36,740 nucleotides of DNA. It comes from a virus. Within the stretch, counting starts at the first letter, position 1, and every line of letters starts with the position of its first letter. Location of the stretch: IMG/VR virus record IMGVR_UViG_3300021964_000204, positions 1 to 36,740 of that record; one strand, written 5' to 3'. A program made the position numbers and the translations under genes. Below the pieces are notes generated by a model, which did no database searches, had not been told where the DNA came from, and worked only from the letters and a program-made list of their open reading frames with translations. Of this stretch, positions 9,530 to 17,082 are shown piece by piece.

Positions 9530-12500
9530 TCAATTCATCGTATTTATATGACTGTAACCGTTGACCTTTTTAATTTCAATAATGTTATCGACCATATCGC
9601 GGATATTGTCTAAGTGACTAATGACCACGACATAATCAAATTGAGCTTTAAGTAAGTCAAACATTAATTGCATACCATGTAAGTATTCAGTATCAAGACT
9701 ACCCATACCCTCATCAATGATAAGAAAGTTTGACTTGGGTAGATTTGAAGCCTTTAACAGTGCGACACGAATAGCTAGACTACTAATAAACCGTTCCATC
9801 CCAGAACTATTCTCCAGTGGCCACGACCTTTCGTGGTCATACACAATACGACCGCCAAAATTCTTACCATCCACATCAAGTGCGATTGAGAATGGAACAA
9901 TCTGTGATAGAATACTATTAATTTCGCCTTCGATCACTGGAATTGTTTTAGAGATAAGAGTATACGGAATGCCATCTTTACCAACAGCATCAAGATAGTA
10001 TCGGTATGCTTCAAACTCTTGTTCTATCTTGGCGATCTCTTGTAGCTGATCCATGATATTTGACCGACTAGATTCATTAACCTTAAGATCAGAATGTAAT
10101 TCCATCTTTTGATTGTTGAGGTCGATCATTTCTTTCTTAGAAACTTGTAACTGTTGTTTTAGTTTATCAATTCCTTCTTGAATTTCTTTATTTGTGACCA
10201 ATGCATCTTCAAAGTCGGTCAGTTCTTCTAGTTTTTGATCAATACTTTCTTGTTCTGCTTTTATAGAAACAATTTGATTTTCATACTTATCTATATTGTT
10301 TTTACAAGAACGATGATCTAATTTGTGCTTTTCCAACAATTGCGTTGATTGTTTTGCTGTGAGGTAGAAACCATGATCTTCTTTCAAATCTTCAATAGCA
10401 ATTTTGAATGCAGCAATTTGCATAGCAGATTGGGAAGATTTTTCGTTCAATTCTTCGACCAGTGAGTTGATTTCGCCAATTTTTTCTAATTTTGACTTAT
10501 TATTTTCCACACACACTTCACAATCTGGATTATGATTGAATTGTGATATTTGTTCGATAGTTTGTAGTTTGTTATCAATGTTAGTTGATAGTAATGTGTA
10601 ACTTTGTTCTTCTGTACTTAGCTCTCTTTCAATAAACAAATAACTATTGTATGACTCTTCTAAAGATTCTATATCAACAGATCCCAAAGTAGTTTCAAGT
10701 ATTTCAGTTTTTGCTAAAATTTCTTCTTCTTCATTCTCTAAAACTTCTAGATTGTTTTGTATAACAGATAATTTCTTTTCATTTGAAGATTTGTTGGTAT
10801 CTAATATATTTCTATTAGATAAATTAGCAGGAACGGTAATTTTCTTAGAAGTTAGATGTTCAATTTCTAATTGTTGTTCATCTTGCTCACGTTCTGCTTC
10901 TCTAATCTTACTTTCAACACCCAATAACAGTAAATTCAACTCTTCAATGTTATTTTGGTACGTAACCAACTGATCTGTGAAATCTTCACGACTAAATTTC
11001 TTTAATACACCCTGAAGCTGTTTACTTTCTTCATTAGCAACGCGTTCTAGTAGTTCAAAGATGATAAGTCCCATGAACTGGTTAAGTAGAACCTTTCGTT
11101 CACTATTTGATTTGTCAATGAATAATGAGTTGCCTGTTTGACCAGATAGTGTGGTTAGAATGAAATCTTCGTAAGTTCCAACGATTGCACGAATATTTGC
11201 GTTAGTAGAGAACCGATCTTCACCATTTAAAATAGTTTCTGTACCGTCATCGTTTTCTTTCCAGAATTTTACGTCAACTCTTACAGTTCCCTTCTTATTT
11301 TTCTTTCCTTTTCGATTTATGACATACGTTGTCCCATTGACTTCGAATTTTAGCTCACATTCAAACTTTTTCTTGCGAATGTTCATAATATGATCACCAC
11401 GATACGCTCTTGGTGTCTTATCGAAGAGTGCAAAGATCAATGCTTCCATAGATGAACTCTTACCACTCGCATTTGGAGCAAAAATTCCGTAAGTTCCTTG
11501 CATATCAGTAAAATCTATAAAATTATCTTCACCGTAGGAAAATAAGTTAGAAAAACTGAATACTAATGGTTTCCAATGAATGTTTCTAGATTGGTCTGTG
11601 TAATTTATCAGCCCGTTCATCTTTTTATTGATCGAACAAGCAGATTCTACTAACTCTTCGGATACGGTTGGATAATTTGACGTAATCCATTCACTAATAA
11701 ATTTATTTTGGAGATTTACGTTGGTTAGATCACCAATATCAAAGGTACTGACCGCATTTGAAGAAATATTTGGATTGAGTCTGCTTGGGTTAACCGATAT
11801 GTCAATGATTCTATGAGTTTTCTTGATAACAGAAACAATTTTCTTTAGCTGTGAGTTCTCTACCGAAGAGAATACTCTAAGTCTTAGATTTTTTGGTAAA
11901 TTGTCTGGTATGGAAAACTTGTTAAGGTCTTTCTTTTCGATGTCTAAAGTTACGTAGCCCGTATCATTTTTTAGTTCAACAAATTCATACTCACATTTTG
12001 GCAGTTCCCATACAACATAACCATGACCACCAATAGTTTCACCATGATTTTGTTGAATTAAACTACTGGCATAAACAACTTCTGGCTTATTCTGTGTTTT
12101 GTTTTGGTGTTGGAGAACTTGATGTTTATGAATGTCGCCAAGCATGACCACATCCAATCCATCGAAACGATTAACTTCAACGTGCCTAGAGCTAATTGTG
12201 TAGTTAGTATCGGTTTTTGCACCGTATACCGGACCATGATACATTCCAATGTTGGTTTTTCCGGTCATAGTCGATACATCGGGCCAATCTTCAGGATCTC
12301 CTATAACCGAAAAGAGTGCGAACTGTGTGTCGGCCATCTCATAGACACCGCTATCGGTTAGGTAAAACAGATTTGGATGATTTAAATTCTTTACGATGGG
12401 AGATAGGCTGTTCATCCTATGTGGATTCGACAGATTCAGATCATGGTTACCATCAAAAATAATTGTGGGAGCTATGTCTGCTAGATTCTTGAGAAAGTCC

Positions 12501-12721
12501 GAAGCAAGGTCGATCATTTCTGGAGACATATCTAACTTTGCGTGTAGAATATCACCAGCAACCACGATTGCCCCGTTTGATAGATCAATTTTCTTTAATT
12601 GACTATACAGTTGTTTAAATGCCTTTCTATATTCATCGTGTCTTTTGAAGAGACGAATGTGAACGTCGGCTAAATGAACTACTCTTTCTAATTTATCAAA
12701 CGATACAAAAAGTTTTTTCAT
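9530..12721 (-). CDS. gp47-gp46: Fused Mre11-like nuclease and Rad50-like ATPase (gp47-gp46 fusion)
   Basis: One uninterrupted 1063-aa frame joins two proteins that are separate in T4. Residues ~1-380 are an SbcD/Mre11 calcineurin-like phosphoesterase: D19/H21 (ADVHIR), D57/H60 (GDILH), N92-H93-D94 (GNHD) and GDIHKHQ near 195, which are the metal ligands. Residues ~385-1063 are an SbcC/Rad50 SMC-type ATPase: Walker A GIFAPNASGKSS near 415, long coiled coils, a zinc hook CEVC near 734, signature SSGMERFISS near 974, Walker B FLIIDEGMGSLD near 1003, and an H-loop VVVISHLDNI. The complex resects DNA ends and supports recombination-dependent replication in the cytoplasm. The start follows the primase stop by 3 nt. 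The nearest SD-like bases (GGTG) are weak, so coupling to primase is likely. All active-site motifs are present, so both halves look functional. Confidence 0.95.
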   Translation of the reverse strand: MKKLFVSFDKLERVVHLADVHIRLFKRHDEYRKAFKQLYSQLKKIDLSNGAIVVAGDILHAKLDMSPEMIDLASDFLKNLADIAPTIIFDGNHDLNLSNPHRMNSLSPIVKNLNHPNLFYLTDSGVYEMADTQFALFSVIGDPEDWPDVSTMTGKTNIGMYHGPVYGAKTDTNYTISSRHVEVNRFDGLDVVMLGDIHKHQVLQHQNKTQNKPEVVYASSLIQQNHGETIGGHGYVVWELPKCEYEFVELKNDTGYVTLDIEKKDLNKFSIPDNLPKNLRLRVFSSVENSQLKKIVSVIKKTHRIIDISVNPSRLNPNISSNAVSTFDIGDLTNVNLQNKFISEWITSNYPTVSEELVESACSINKKMNGLINYTDQSRNIHWKPLVFSFSNLFSYGEDNFIDFTDMQGTYGIFAPNASGKSSSMEALIFALFDKTPRAYRGDHIMNIRKKKFECELKFEVNGTTYVINRKGKKNKKGTVRVDVKFWKENDDGTETILNGEDRFSTNANIRAIVGTYEDFILTTLSGQTGNSLFIDKSNSERKVLLNQFMGLIIFELLERVANEESKQLQGVLKKFSREDFTDQLVTYQNNIEELNLLLLGVESKIREAEREQDEQQLEIEHLTSKKITVPANLSNRNILDTNKSSNEKKLSVIQNNLEVLENEEEEILAKTEILETTLGSVDIESLEESYNSYLFIERELSTEEQSYTLLSTNIDNKLQTIEQISQFNHNPDCEVCVENNKSKLEKIGEINSLVEELNEKSSQSAMQIAAFKIAIEDLKEDHGFYLTAKQSTQLLEKHKLDHRSCKNNIDKYENQIVSIKAEQESIDQKLEELTDFEDALVTNKEIQEGIDKLKQQLQVSKKEMIDLNNQKMELHSDLKVNESSRSNIMDQLQEIAKIEQEFEAYRYYLDAVGKDGIPYTLISKTIPVIEGEINSILSQIVPFSIALDVDGKNFGGRIVYDHERSWPLENSSGMERFISSLAIRVALLKASNLPKSNFLIIDEGMGSLDTEYLHGMQLMFDLLKAQFDYVVVISHLDNIRDMVDNIIEIKKVNGYSHINTMN
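9541..9548 (-). promoter_or_regulatory. Candidate T4-type late promoter (TATAAATA) for the fibre genes
   Basis: The minus strand reads TATAAATA here, inside the last codons of the Mre11-Rad50 fusion gene. The T4 late promoter consensus is TATAAATA near -10, recognised by gp55, which is encoded in this window. Transcription would begin about 6-7 nt further on, leaving a leader of roughly 50 nt before the giant fibre ATG, which is an ideal position. Caution: with this base composition about four chance matches per strand are expected, so position is the main support. The leader also holds adjacent palindromes CTGAATTCAG (9501-9510) and AGTATACT (9509-9516). Confidence 0.5.
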
Positions 12722-12724
12722 ATA

Positions 12725-13645
12725 TTACACCATTTCTAGTTTCGTTCCTACCACATCAGTAAATTTACTATGTACTGCGTTATTGATGTTGGACCAAGCA
12801 AGTTCGAAACCCATATCACTTGCGTCCTTGTTGGTTGGAACTACTAATTTAACATTAACATTAACCGATTTCAAGTAACTCTCAATCTTTAATGCTTCAT
12901 TTTGTGCGTCTTTGTCTAACATAACATAAACCATTGGTGGCTTTTCTTTGACCAAGGTTTGTCGTAGTCTGTCGGACAGTAGCTTGCCCAGTAATGGGAT
13001 AGAATTTCTACGAACAGCGATTGCGTCGAATATTCCTTCGACCAAAACAATCGGCATATTCCAATTGATTAAATTTTCAAAGATAATATTGTTTCTGGAT
13101 GCTGGAGGGTTCTTGTACTTCATTCCCTCGTCATAATATGTTCTGGATACAAAGTAATTGACTTGATTATTTCTATCAAATGACGGAATGATGATTCTAT
13201 TTTTGTATTGACCATCATCACAATACCCAATCTGGTACCGATAAATGTCCTCTAGAACGACGCCTCTGGACTTAAGGAACCGTATGGCGTTTAGATACTC
13301 GTATGACTTCTCTGTGACCCTCCAGAGGGGTTTATACTCCTTAGGCAAGGTAATCTTGACCGTGTATTCTTCTGGGTTTTGTTCGGGAGCATAAGTGGAC
13401 TCTTCCTCACCAACGATGGAGTTGATCTCTTTTTTGGAATACCCTAATTTATATAACAATGAAGATATTTTCTTTCCACGTTCATTACAAATCCAGCACT
13501 TCCAATACCCGGCACGCTTACCAAAGTTAATCGAAAGTTTGGGTTTATGATGATAACAGAAAGGACAATGGAACAGACGCTCACCACTAGAGGTCTTTTT
13601 TGAGGTTCCAAGTATGTCTTCTAAAGAAAAAAGTATATTATCCAT
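12725..13645 (-). CDS. gp61: DNA primase (T4 gp61-like)
   Basis: The 306-aa protein has an N-terminal zinc ribbon with C27-x2-C30 and C50-x2-C53 (HCPFC ... WKCWIC), the CHC2-type template-binding motif of primases. A Toprim catalytic core follows, with the conserved glutamate in VLVEGIFDAIAV near residue 200 and the DxD in VMLDKDAQN near 242. Length is close to T4 gp61 (342 aa). It makes RNA primers at the fork, normally with a gp41-type helicase that is not in this window. It is flanked by a nuclease gene (13 nt gap) and the Mre11-Rad50 fusion (3 nt gap), forming a replication/recombination block. No strong Shine-Dalgarno is seen before ATG 13645, and no better start is available because the zinc ribbon begins at residue 27. 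Confidence 0.92.
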   Translation of the reverse strand: MDNILFSLEDILGTSKKTSSGERLFHCPFCYHHKPKLSINFGKRAGYWKCWICNERGKKISSLLYKLGYSKKEINSIVGEEESTYAPEQNPEEYTVKITLPKEYKPLWRVTEKSYEYLNAIRFLKSRGVVLEDIYRYQIGYCDDGQYKNRIIIPSFDRNNQVNYFVSRTYYDEGMKYKNPPASRNNIIFENLINWNMPIVLVEGIFDAIAVRRNSIPLLGKLLSDRLRQTLVKEKPPMVYVMLDKDAQNEALKIESYLKSVNVNVKLVVPTNKDASDMGFELAWSNINNAVHSKFTDVVGTKLEMV

Positions 13646-13657
13646 ACAATAAATATA

Positions 13658-14008
13658 TCAGCGTTCACCACATTTGTCAAGGAGTTCAAACAAATGTTCT
13701 GCTTCGAACGTTACATATAATTTAGAACGATTACGTTTGAAGAATAGAATGGGTGTGGAATCTTCTCTGGAGTTTTGTTCCGCTTGGTCTAACGCTGACC
13801 AGATGTTGAGCTTTTCTTGGTTTTTAGCTTCAACTGAGTATGGAAACAAATTACGGGCGGCCGGGGAGAGTTTAATGTCCTCTCCCGACTCACCCATAAT
13901 AGCTCCACGAACATCGTCTGGATGCAATTGTGGAAAATTTTCTAGTATTAAGTCTCGTATGTGGTTCTGTAACCTACGACCTTTAGCTTTTGCGCTACTT
14001 GGCCTCAT
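13658..14008 (-). CDS. Small PD-(D/E)XK-like nuclease
   Basis: A 116-aa protein with the pattern expected of a PD-(D/E)XK nuclease: a helix with basic residues (AKGRRLQNHIRDLI), GESGEDIKLS with D44, and the strand YSVEAKNQ with E60-x-K62, followed by a Q/E-rich helix (WSALDQAEQN) and strands PILFFKR and LYVTF. Restriction-type enzymes, Holliday junction resolvases and RecB-like nucleases share this core. The position directly upstream of primase and Mre11-Rad50 suggests a role in recombination or branch processing (inference). The start at 14008 has GAGG six bases upstream (GAGGTTATATG). A hairpin with 7-bp arms (13864-13870 and 13880-13886) lies inside the coding sequence. Confidence 0.72.
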   Translation of the reverse strand: MRPSSAKAKGRRLQNHIRDLILENFPQLHPDDVRGAIMGESGEDIKLSPAARNLFPYSVEAKNQEKLNIWSALDQAEQNSREDSTPILFFKRNRSKLYVTFEAEHLFELLDKCGER

Positions 14009-14022
14009 ATAACCTCACTTAT

Positions 14023-14334
14023 TTATCTTGATTTATTAATCACACCGGGAAGGTTTGGATTTTTTTCAATATATCTATTTTCTCTGTTGTATTCAGTGAA
14101 TTGTTGATTGACCTTTCCTAATTCTACGACATATTGATCTTCCATGACATTTGGAAGAAATTCAGTTGCAGCCTTTCCAGCTTCTTTTAGATCCAATAAA
14201 TTTGGAATGAATCCATTTGAATATGAATCAGTAACATCGAAATGATTAACTGCTTCTTCACCTTCACTCTGCTTTCTTGCTCTAACAACGTTGTCAGCAT
14301 TACTTTCGTCATACCTTCTTAAAATGTCAGACAT
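14023..14334 (-). CDS. Small hypothetical protein (103 aa)
   Basis: I do not recognise this protein. It is polar and mostly helical by composition, starts MSDILRRYDESNADN, and has no transmembrane segment, cysteine motif or repeat. The start is well supported by AAGGAG eight bases upstream. It lies between two tail-structural genes and the nuclease/primase block, with a 12-nt gap to the former and a 14-nt gap to the latter. A minor structural or assembly role is possible from position only. Confidence 0.75.
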   Translation of the reverse strand: MSDILRRYDESNADNVVRARKQSEGEEAVNHFDVTDSYSNGFIPNLLDLKEAGKAATEFLPNVMEDQYVVELGKVNQQFTEYNRENRYIEKNPNLPGVINKSR

Positions 14335-14346
14335 TTTGTTTCTCCT

Positions 14347-15159
14347 TTATTCGTCAAACTTAATTACAAAAGTTTGATCGGTATATTTCATTCTTGTTAA
14401 TGGTGCGGATAACTTAGCTGTTGCAAGTAACTCATTTTGGTCATTGTATAAACCAATAGATGTTATGTACGGTTCGGCAGAACCACTGTTAATATAATTA
14501 TTATATGTTTGTGTAGATCCAGAAATCACTGTAAATGACGACGGATTTAAAGTTATATTATACTCACTTGGTTTTATAGTACATATTACCGTATTTTCAT
14601 AAATAGTCAAAGTAGAATTAAAAGTGGTAGTGACCACACCAGCATTAGCAATACCCATACCTGACCCAGATATGAAATTGCCCGTAGTTCCAGCATCTCG
14701 CTGGACGGTAGCTAGTCCACTTTCATAAAAAATTTTACCAACGGTGTCCCCGGTTCCATTTAGTTTTAAATTTCCATTACTATCGTCACTAATGAAATCA
14801 CTGTCACCATCTATGTCAATTCTAAAACTACCCTTTTCTATTCTTTCACCGAAATATAATGAACCAATGTTCCAAACAAACATTGATGTATTTGGATAGA
14901 AATCATAAATGTCGGCTTCAAAGAACCAGTTTTTAACAGAATTGAAAAGTGGATAAGCATAGGAACCACTATTGGTTTGTGGTCCCAAATCACCTTCACC
15001 AGTTGGATAATTTGGATATACGGATAATGGATCTATTGCTAAATTAATATTAAATCCATCAATAAGCGAAGACCCAGAGGTCCATTCAATTGTGTAAGGA
15101 GTATGTACTAATATTTTTTCTCTAGTATGGCCTCCGCCAATCTCTTTGAAGACCGTCAT
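14347..15159 (-). CDS. Tail/baseplate-region structural protein, paired with the next upstream gene
   Basis: A 270-aa beta-rich, Ser/Gly/Asn/Thr-rich protein without transmembrane segments. Its C-terminal ~40 residues (YITSIGLYNDQNELLATAKL ...) match the C-terminus of the protein encoded just upstream (15171-16307), so the two share a module. The start has GGGAGG seven bases upstream. Genes of this type sit between baseplate and fibre genes in T4-like phages and are usually called virion structural proteins. The exact role is unknown. Confidence 0.78.
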   Translation of the reverse strand: MTVFKEIGGGHTREKILVHTPYTIEWTSGSSLIDGFNINLAIDPLSVYPNYPTGEGDLGPQTNSGSYAYPLFNSVKNWFFEADIYDFYPNTSMFVWNIGSLYFGERIEKGSFRIDIDGDSDFISDDSNGNLKLNGTGDTVGKIFYESGLATVQRDAGTTGNFISGSGMGIANAGVVTTTFNSTLTIYENTVICTIKPSEYNITLNPSSFTVISGSTQTYNNYINSGSAEPYITSIGLYNDQNELLATAKLSAPLTRMKYTDQTFVIKFDE

Positions 15160-15170
15160 TTAGAACCTCC

Positions 15171-16307
15171 CTAGAAGTCCAATCTCACACGAATTAATGC
15201 TTCCTTGGTTAGTGATTTCTCCAATGGGCGACTTAGCTTAGCAACAGCAAGTAGTTCATTTTGTTTATTATATAATCCAACAGTGGTAATAAACACCTTT
15301 GGGTCATACTCAAACTCTTCAATTTGAACCTTAGCGTCTGCTTCGTTAATCCATGTGGGATTGTTAGAAGTAGTAGCGTGATTGTTTCTAAGTCTGATAA
15401 AGAAATGTTGTGAAGAAATTGTTTCTGCAGAACGAGCTTGGAAATCTCCTCCAAGCACTAACGAACGATGTAATCCAATCCAATTGTATTGTTCAGTACC
15501 GTTTCCTGTAAGTGATCCAGTGTATGGTGATGCTGGAATACCAGTTGCATTGGTTACTGTATCGGCGGCGGTATCTGTATTTTCTGATTGTGCAGCAAAA
15601 CCAACAGTATCAATAATAGCACTTGGGTTAAGAATCATTATACCTTTTTGTGGATAGAATGTTCCATATCCTTCACCATTAGCAGCGGTTGATCCTGCAA
15701 TCGCACTTCCACTGACGCCTGAGATAGAACCAGAAACAATATTAAATGTATTGCCACTTTTAGCAAAACTTCTACGGGTTCCTAGTGCTTGTAAACTATC
15801 ATCAATAAATGTGAATAGTCCATTTGATCCTGACAAGGTTATTTGGAAGTTGCCGGGATCAACAACACTTTTAAATCTTGCTCTAGAAATAGCAATAGCA
15901 TAAATGTCTTCGGAAGTTACATTAGTACCTTGAAAAGAAAATAAACTATCTTCTGGGTCGTCAAGAAGAGCATTTTTAAACTGAAAATATACAGCCTTTG
16001 TAGATAACGTAGAGGTATCATCTTGTGTTAATGTGGGAGAGCCCGCACCAGATACGTGACCGTATGCTAATGAATATTGAACTTCGGCGGTTGAATCGGA
16101 GGCAGGGTCTTTATCAAAGACATTAACAAAATAACTAGCATTTGCTTTTGCTAATTGTGTAGTTGATGTAAAAAATGATGATAATGAACCTGTTTCTCCT
16201 GACCAAAGACCAGTGGTTACTTCAACATCACGGGTTACTATGTCTCGTGACTCAACTCCGTCTAGTGTTTCTGAACCAAATTTATGATATACTCCGTCGT
16301 GTGCCAT
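15171..16307 (-). CDS. Tail/baseplate-region structural protein with shared C-terminal module
   Basis: A 378-aa protein starting MAHDGVYHKFGSETLDGVES, beta-rich with many Ser/Gly/Thr turns. It includes a segment FYPQKGIMILNPSAI and a conserved-looking NWIGLHRSLVLGGDFQARS stretch. It ends with FITTVGLYNKQNELLAVAKL followed by a short basic/acidic tail, which aligns with the end of the next gene (14347-15159). An AGAGG ribosome site precedes the ATG. It lies in the baseplate gene run with an 11-nt gap to its partner. It probably belongs to the distal tail; no enzymatic motif is visible. Confidence 0.78.
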   Translation of the reverse strand: MAHDGVYHKFGSETLDGVESRDIVTRDVEVTTGLWSGETGSLSSFFTSTTQLAKANASYFVNVFDKDPASDSTAEVQYSLAYGHVSGAGSPTLTQDDTSTLSTKAVYFQFKNALLDDPEDSLFSFQGTNVTSEDIYAIAISRARFKSVVDPGNFQITLSGSNGLFTFIDDSLQALGTRRSFAKSGNTFNIVSGSISGVSGSAIAGSTAANGEGYGTFYPQKGIMILNPSAIIDTVGFAAQSENTDTAADTVTNATGIPASPYTGSLTGNGTEQYNWIGLHRSLVLGGDFQARSAETISSQHFFIRLRNNHATTSNNPTWINEADAKVQIEEFEYDPKVFITTVGLYNKQNELLAVAKLSRPLEKSLTKEALIRVRLDF

Positions 16308-16326
16308 ATTTAATTACCTCTACTTA

Positions 16327-17034
16327 TTAAGTTTGTCTTGGGTCAACAGTGAATGAAATGGTTTGTGTAACACCAGTATCTACACCTTGAATTCTAATCT
16401 TTGTTGTGATACTACTACGAACATCTTTAGCACGAACTGTAACCTCTGTTGAACCCTGTGTTGTTCTAATCAATGTTCCTGAGATATTCTTAGCACCGCC
16501 CGGAACAAACGCTGAAGTTAATGTTCCATCTGTTATGTTGGCTCTGGCCTGAACTGAGGCCAGCGCGATCGTTTCGTCAAAGTTACCCTCTAACGTAGCC
16601 GCGTCTTCATTGAACAATGTAATTACATAGTCTTCGCTTGACTCCGGCGGGGTCGGTGTGTAATTAGCTGTCTCCGGTGTAAACTTAAAGTTATCAGTTA
16701 GCGCTGCCGGACCCGTTGCAATGTTAATTGAATCTGCTAAAGTGAAGTCTTTCAAATAAGGCAAAGCACTCAAATTATCTGCGGTATAAAGTTTATAACG
16801 TAGAGCTTGTGTTTCGTCTGGGATTGCTTCTAAAACAGGCATACTCTCAATGATATTTGCATAATAATCTGTTCCTAATGGATGAGCAGTATTGTATAAA
16901 CTATAATCTACTTCATCATCAGAAACCGCCCATTTGGTAATGTTAAAAAAATCACCTCCTTGACTAAGACGTTCTCTTCCTAGTTTTGTAAGAACAGCGT
17001 CAACTGTAATTACTGTATTATCTAAATATGCCAT
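16327..17034 (-). CDS. Tail-region structural protein (235 aa)
   Basis: Starts MAYLDNTVITVDAVLTKLGR at ATG 17034, with AGGAG eight bases upstream. A TTG two codons earlier is in frame but would sit only two bases from the ribosome site, so it is rejected. The N-terminal ~85 residues (RERLSQGGDFFNITKWAVSD, then DYSLYNTAHPLGTDYYANII) are typical of a conserved structural protein in T4-like phages of marine bacteria (family recall, not searched). The C-terminal half is an all-beta domain rich in Thr/Ser with an SITTKIRIQG strand, resembling an Ig-like fold. The role is probably in the baseplate or fibre attachment. Confidence 0.78.
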   Translation of the reverse strand: MAYLDNTVITVDAVLTKLGRERLSQGGDFFNITKWAVSDDEVDYSLYNTAHPLGTDYYANIIESMPVLEAIPDETQALRYKLYTADNLSALPYLKDFTLADSINIATGPAALTDNFKFTPETANYTPTPPESSEDYVITLFNEDAATLEGNFDETIALASVQARANITDGTLTSAFVPGGAKNISGTLIRTTQGSTEVTVRAKDVRSSITTKIRIQGVDTGVTQTISFTVDPRQT

Positions 17035-17082
17035 ACTCAAATCTCCTAAGTTGTTCTAATATAAGTATTATGTATTACCACT

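Noticed and set aside
13864-13886. GC-rich hairpin (7-bp arms, 9-nt loop) as a terminator
   Set aside because: It is inside the nuclease coding sequence and has no following U-run, so termination there is unlikely.
13674-14012. Plus-strand 112-codon open frame opposite the small nuclease gene
   Set aside because: The minus-strand frame has a good ribosome site, a nuclease motif and operon spacing. The plus-strand frame has none of these.
17035-17040. TTG start two codons before the 235-aa structural gene ATG
   Set aside because: It would lie only two bases from the AGGAG; ATG 17034 has the proper eight-base spacing.
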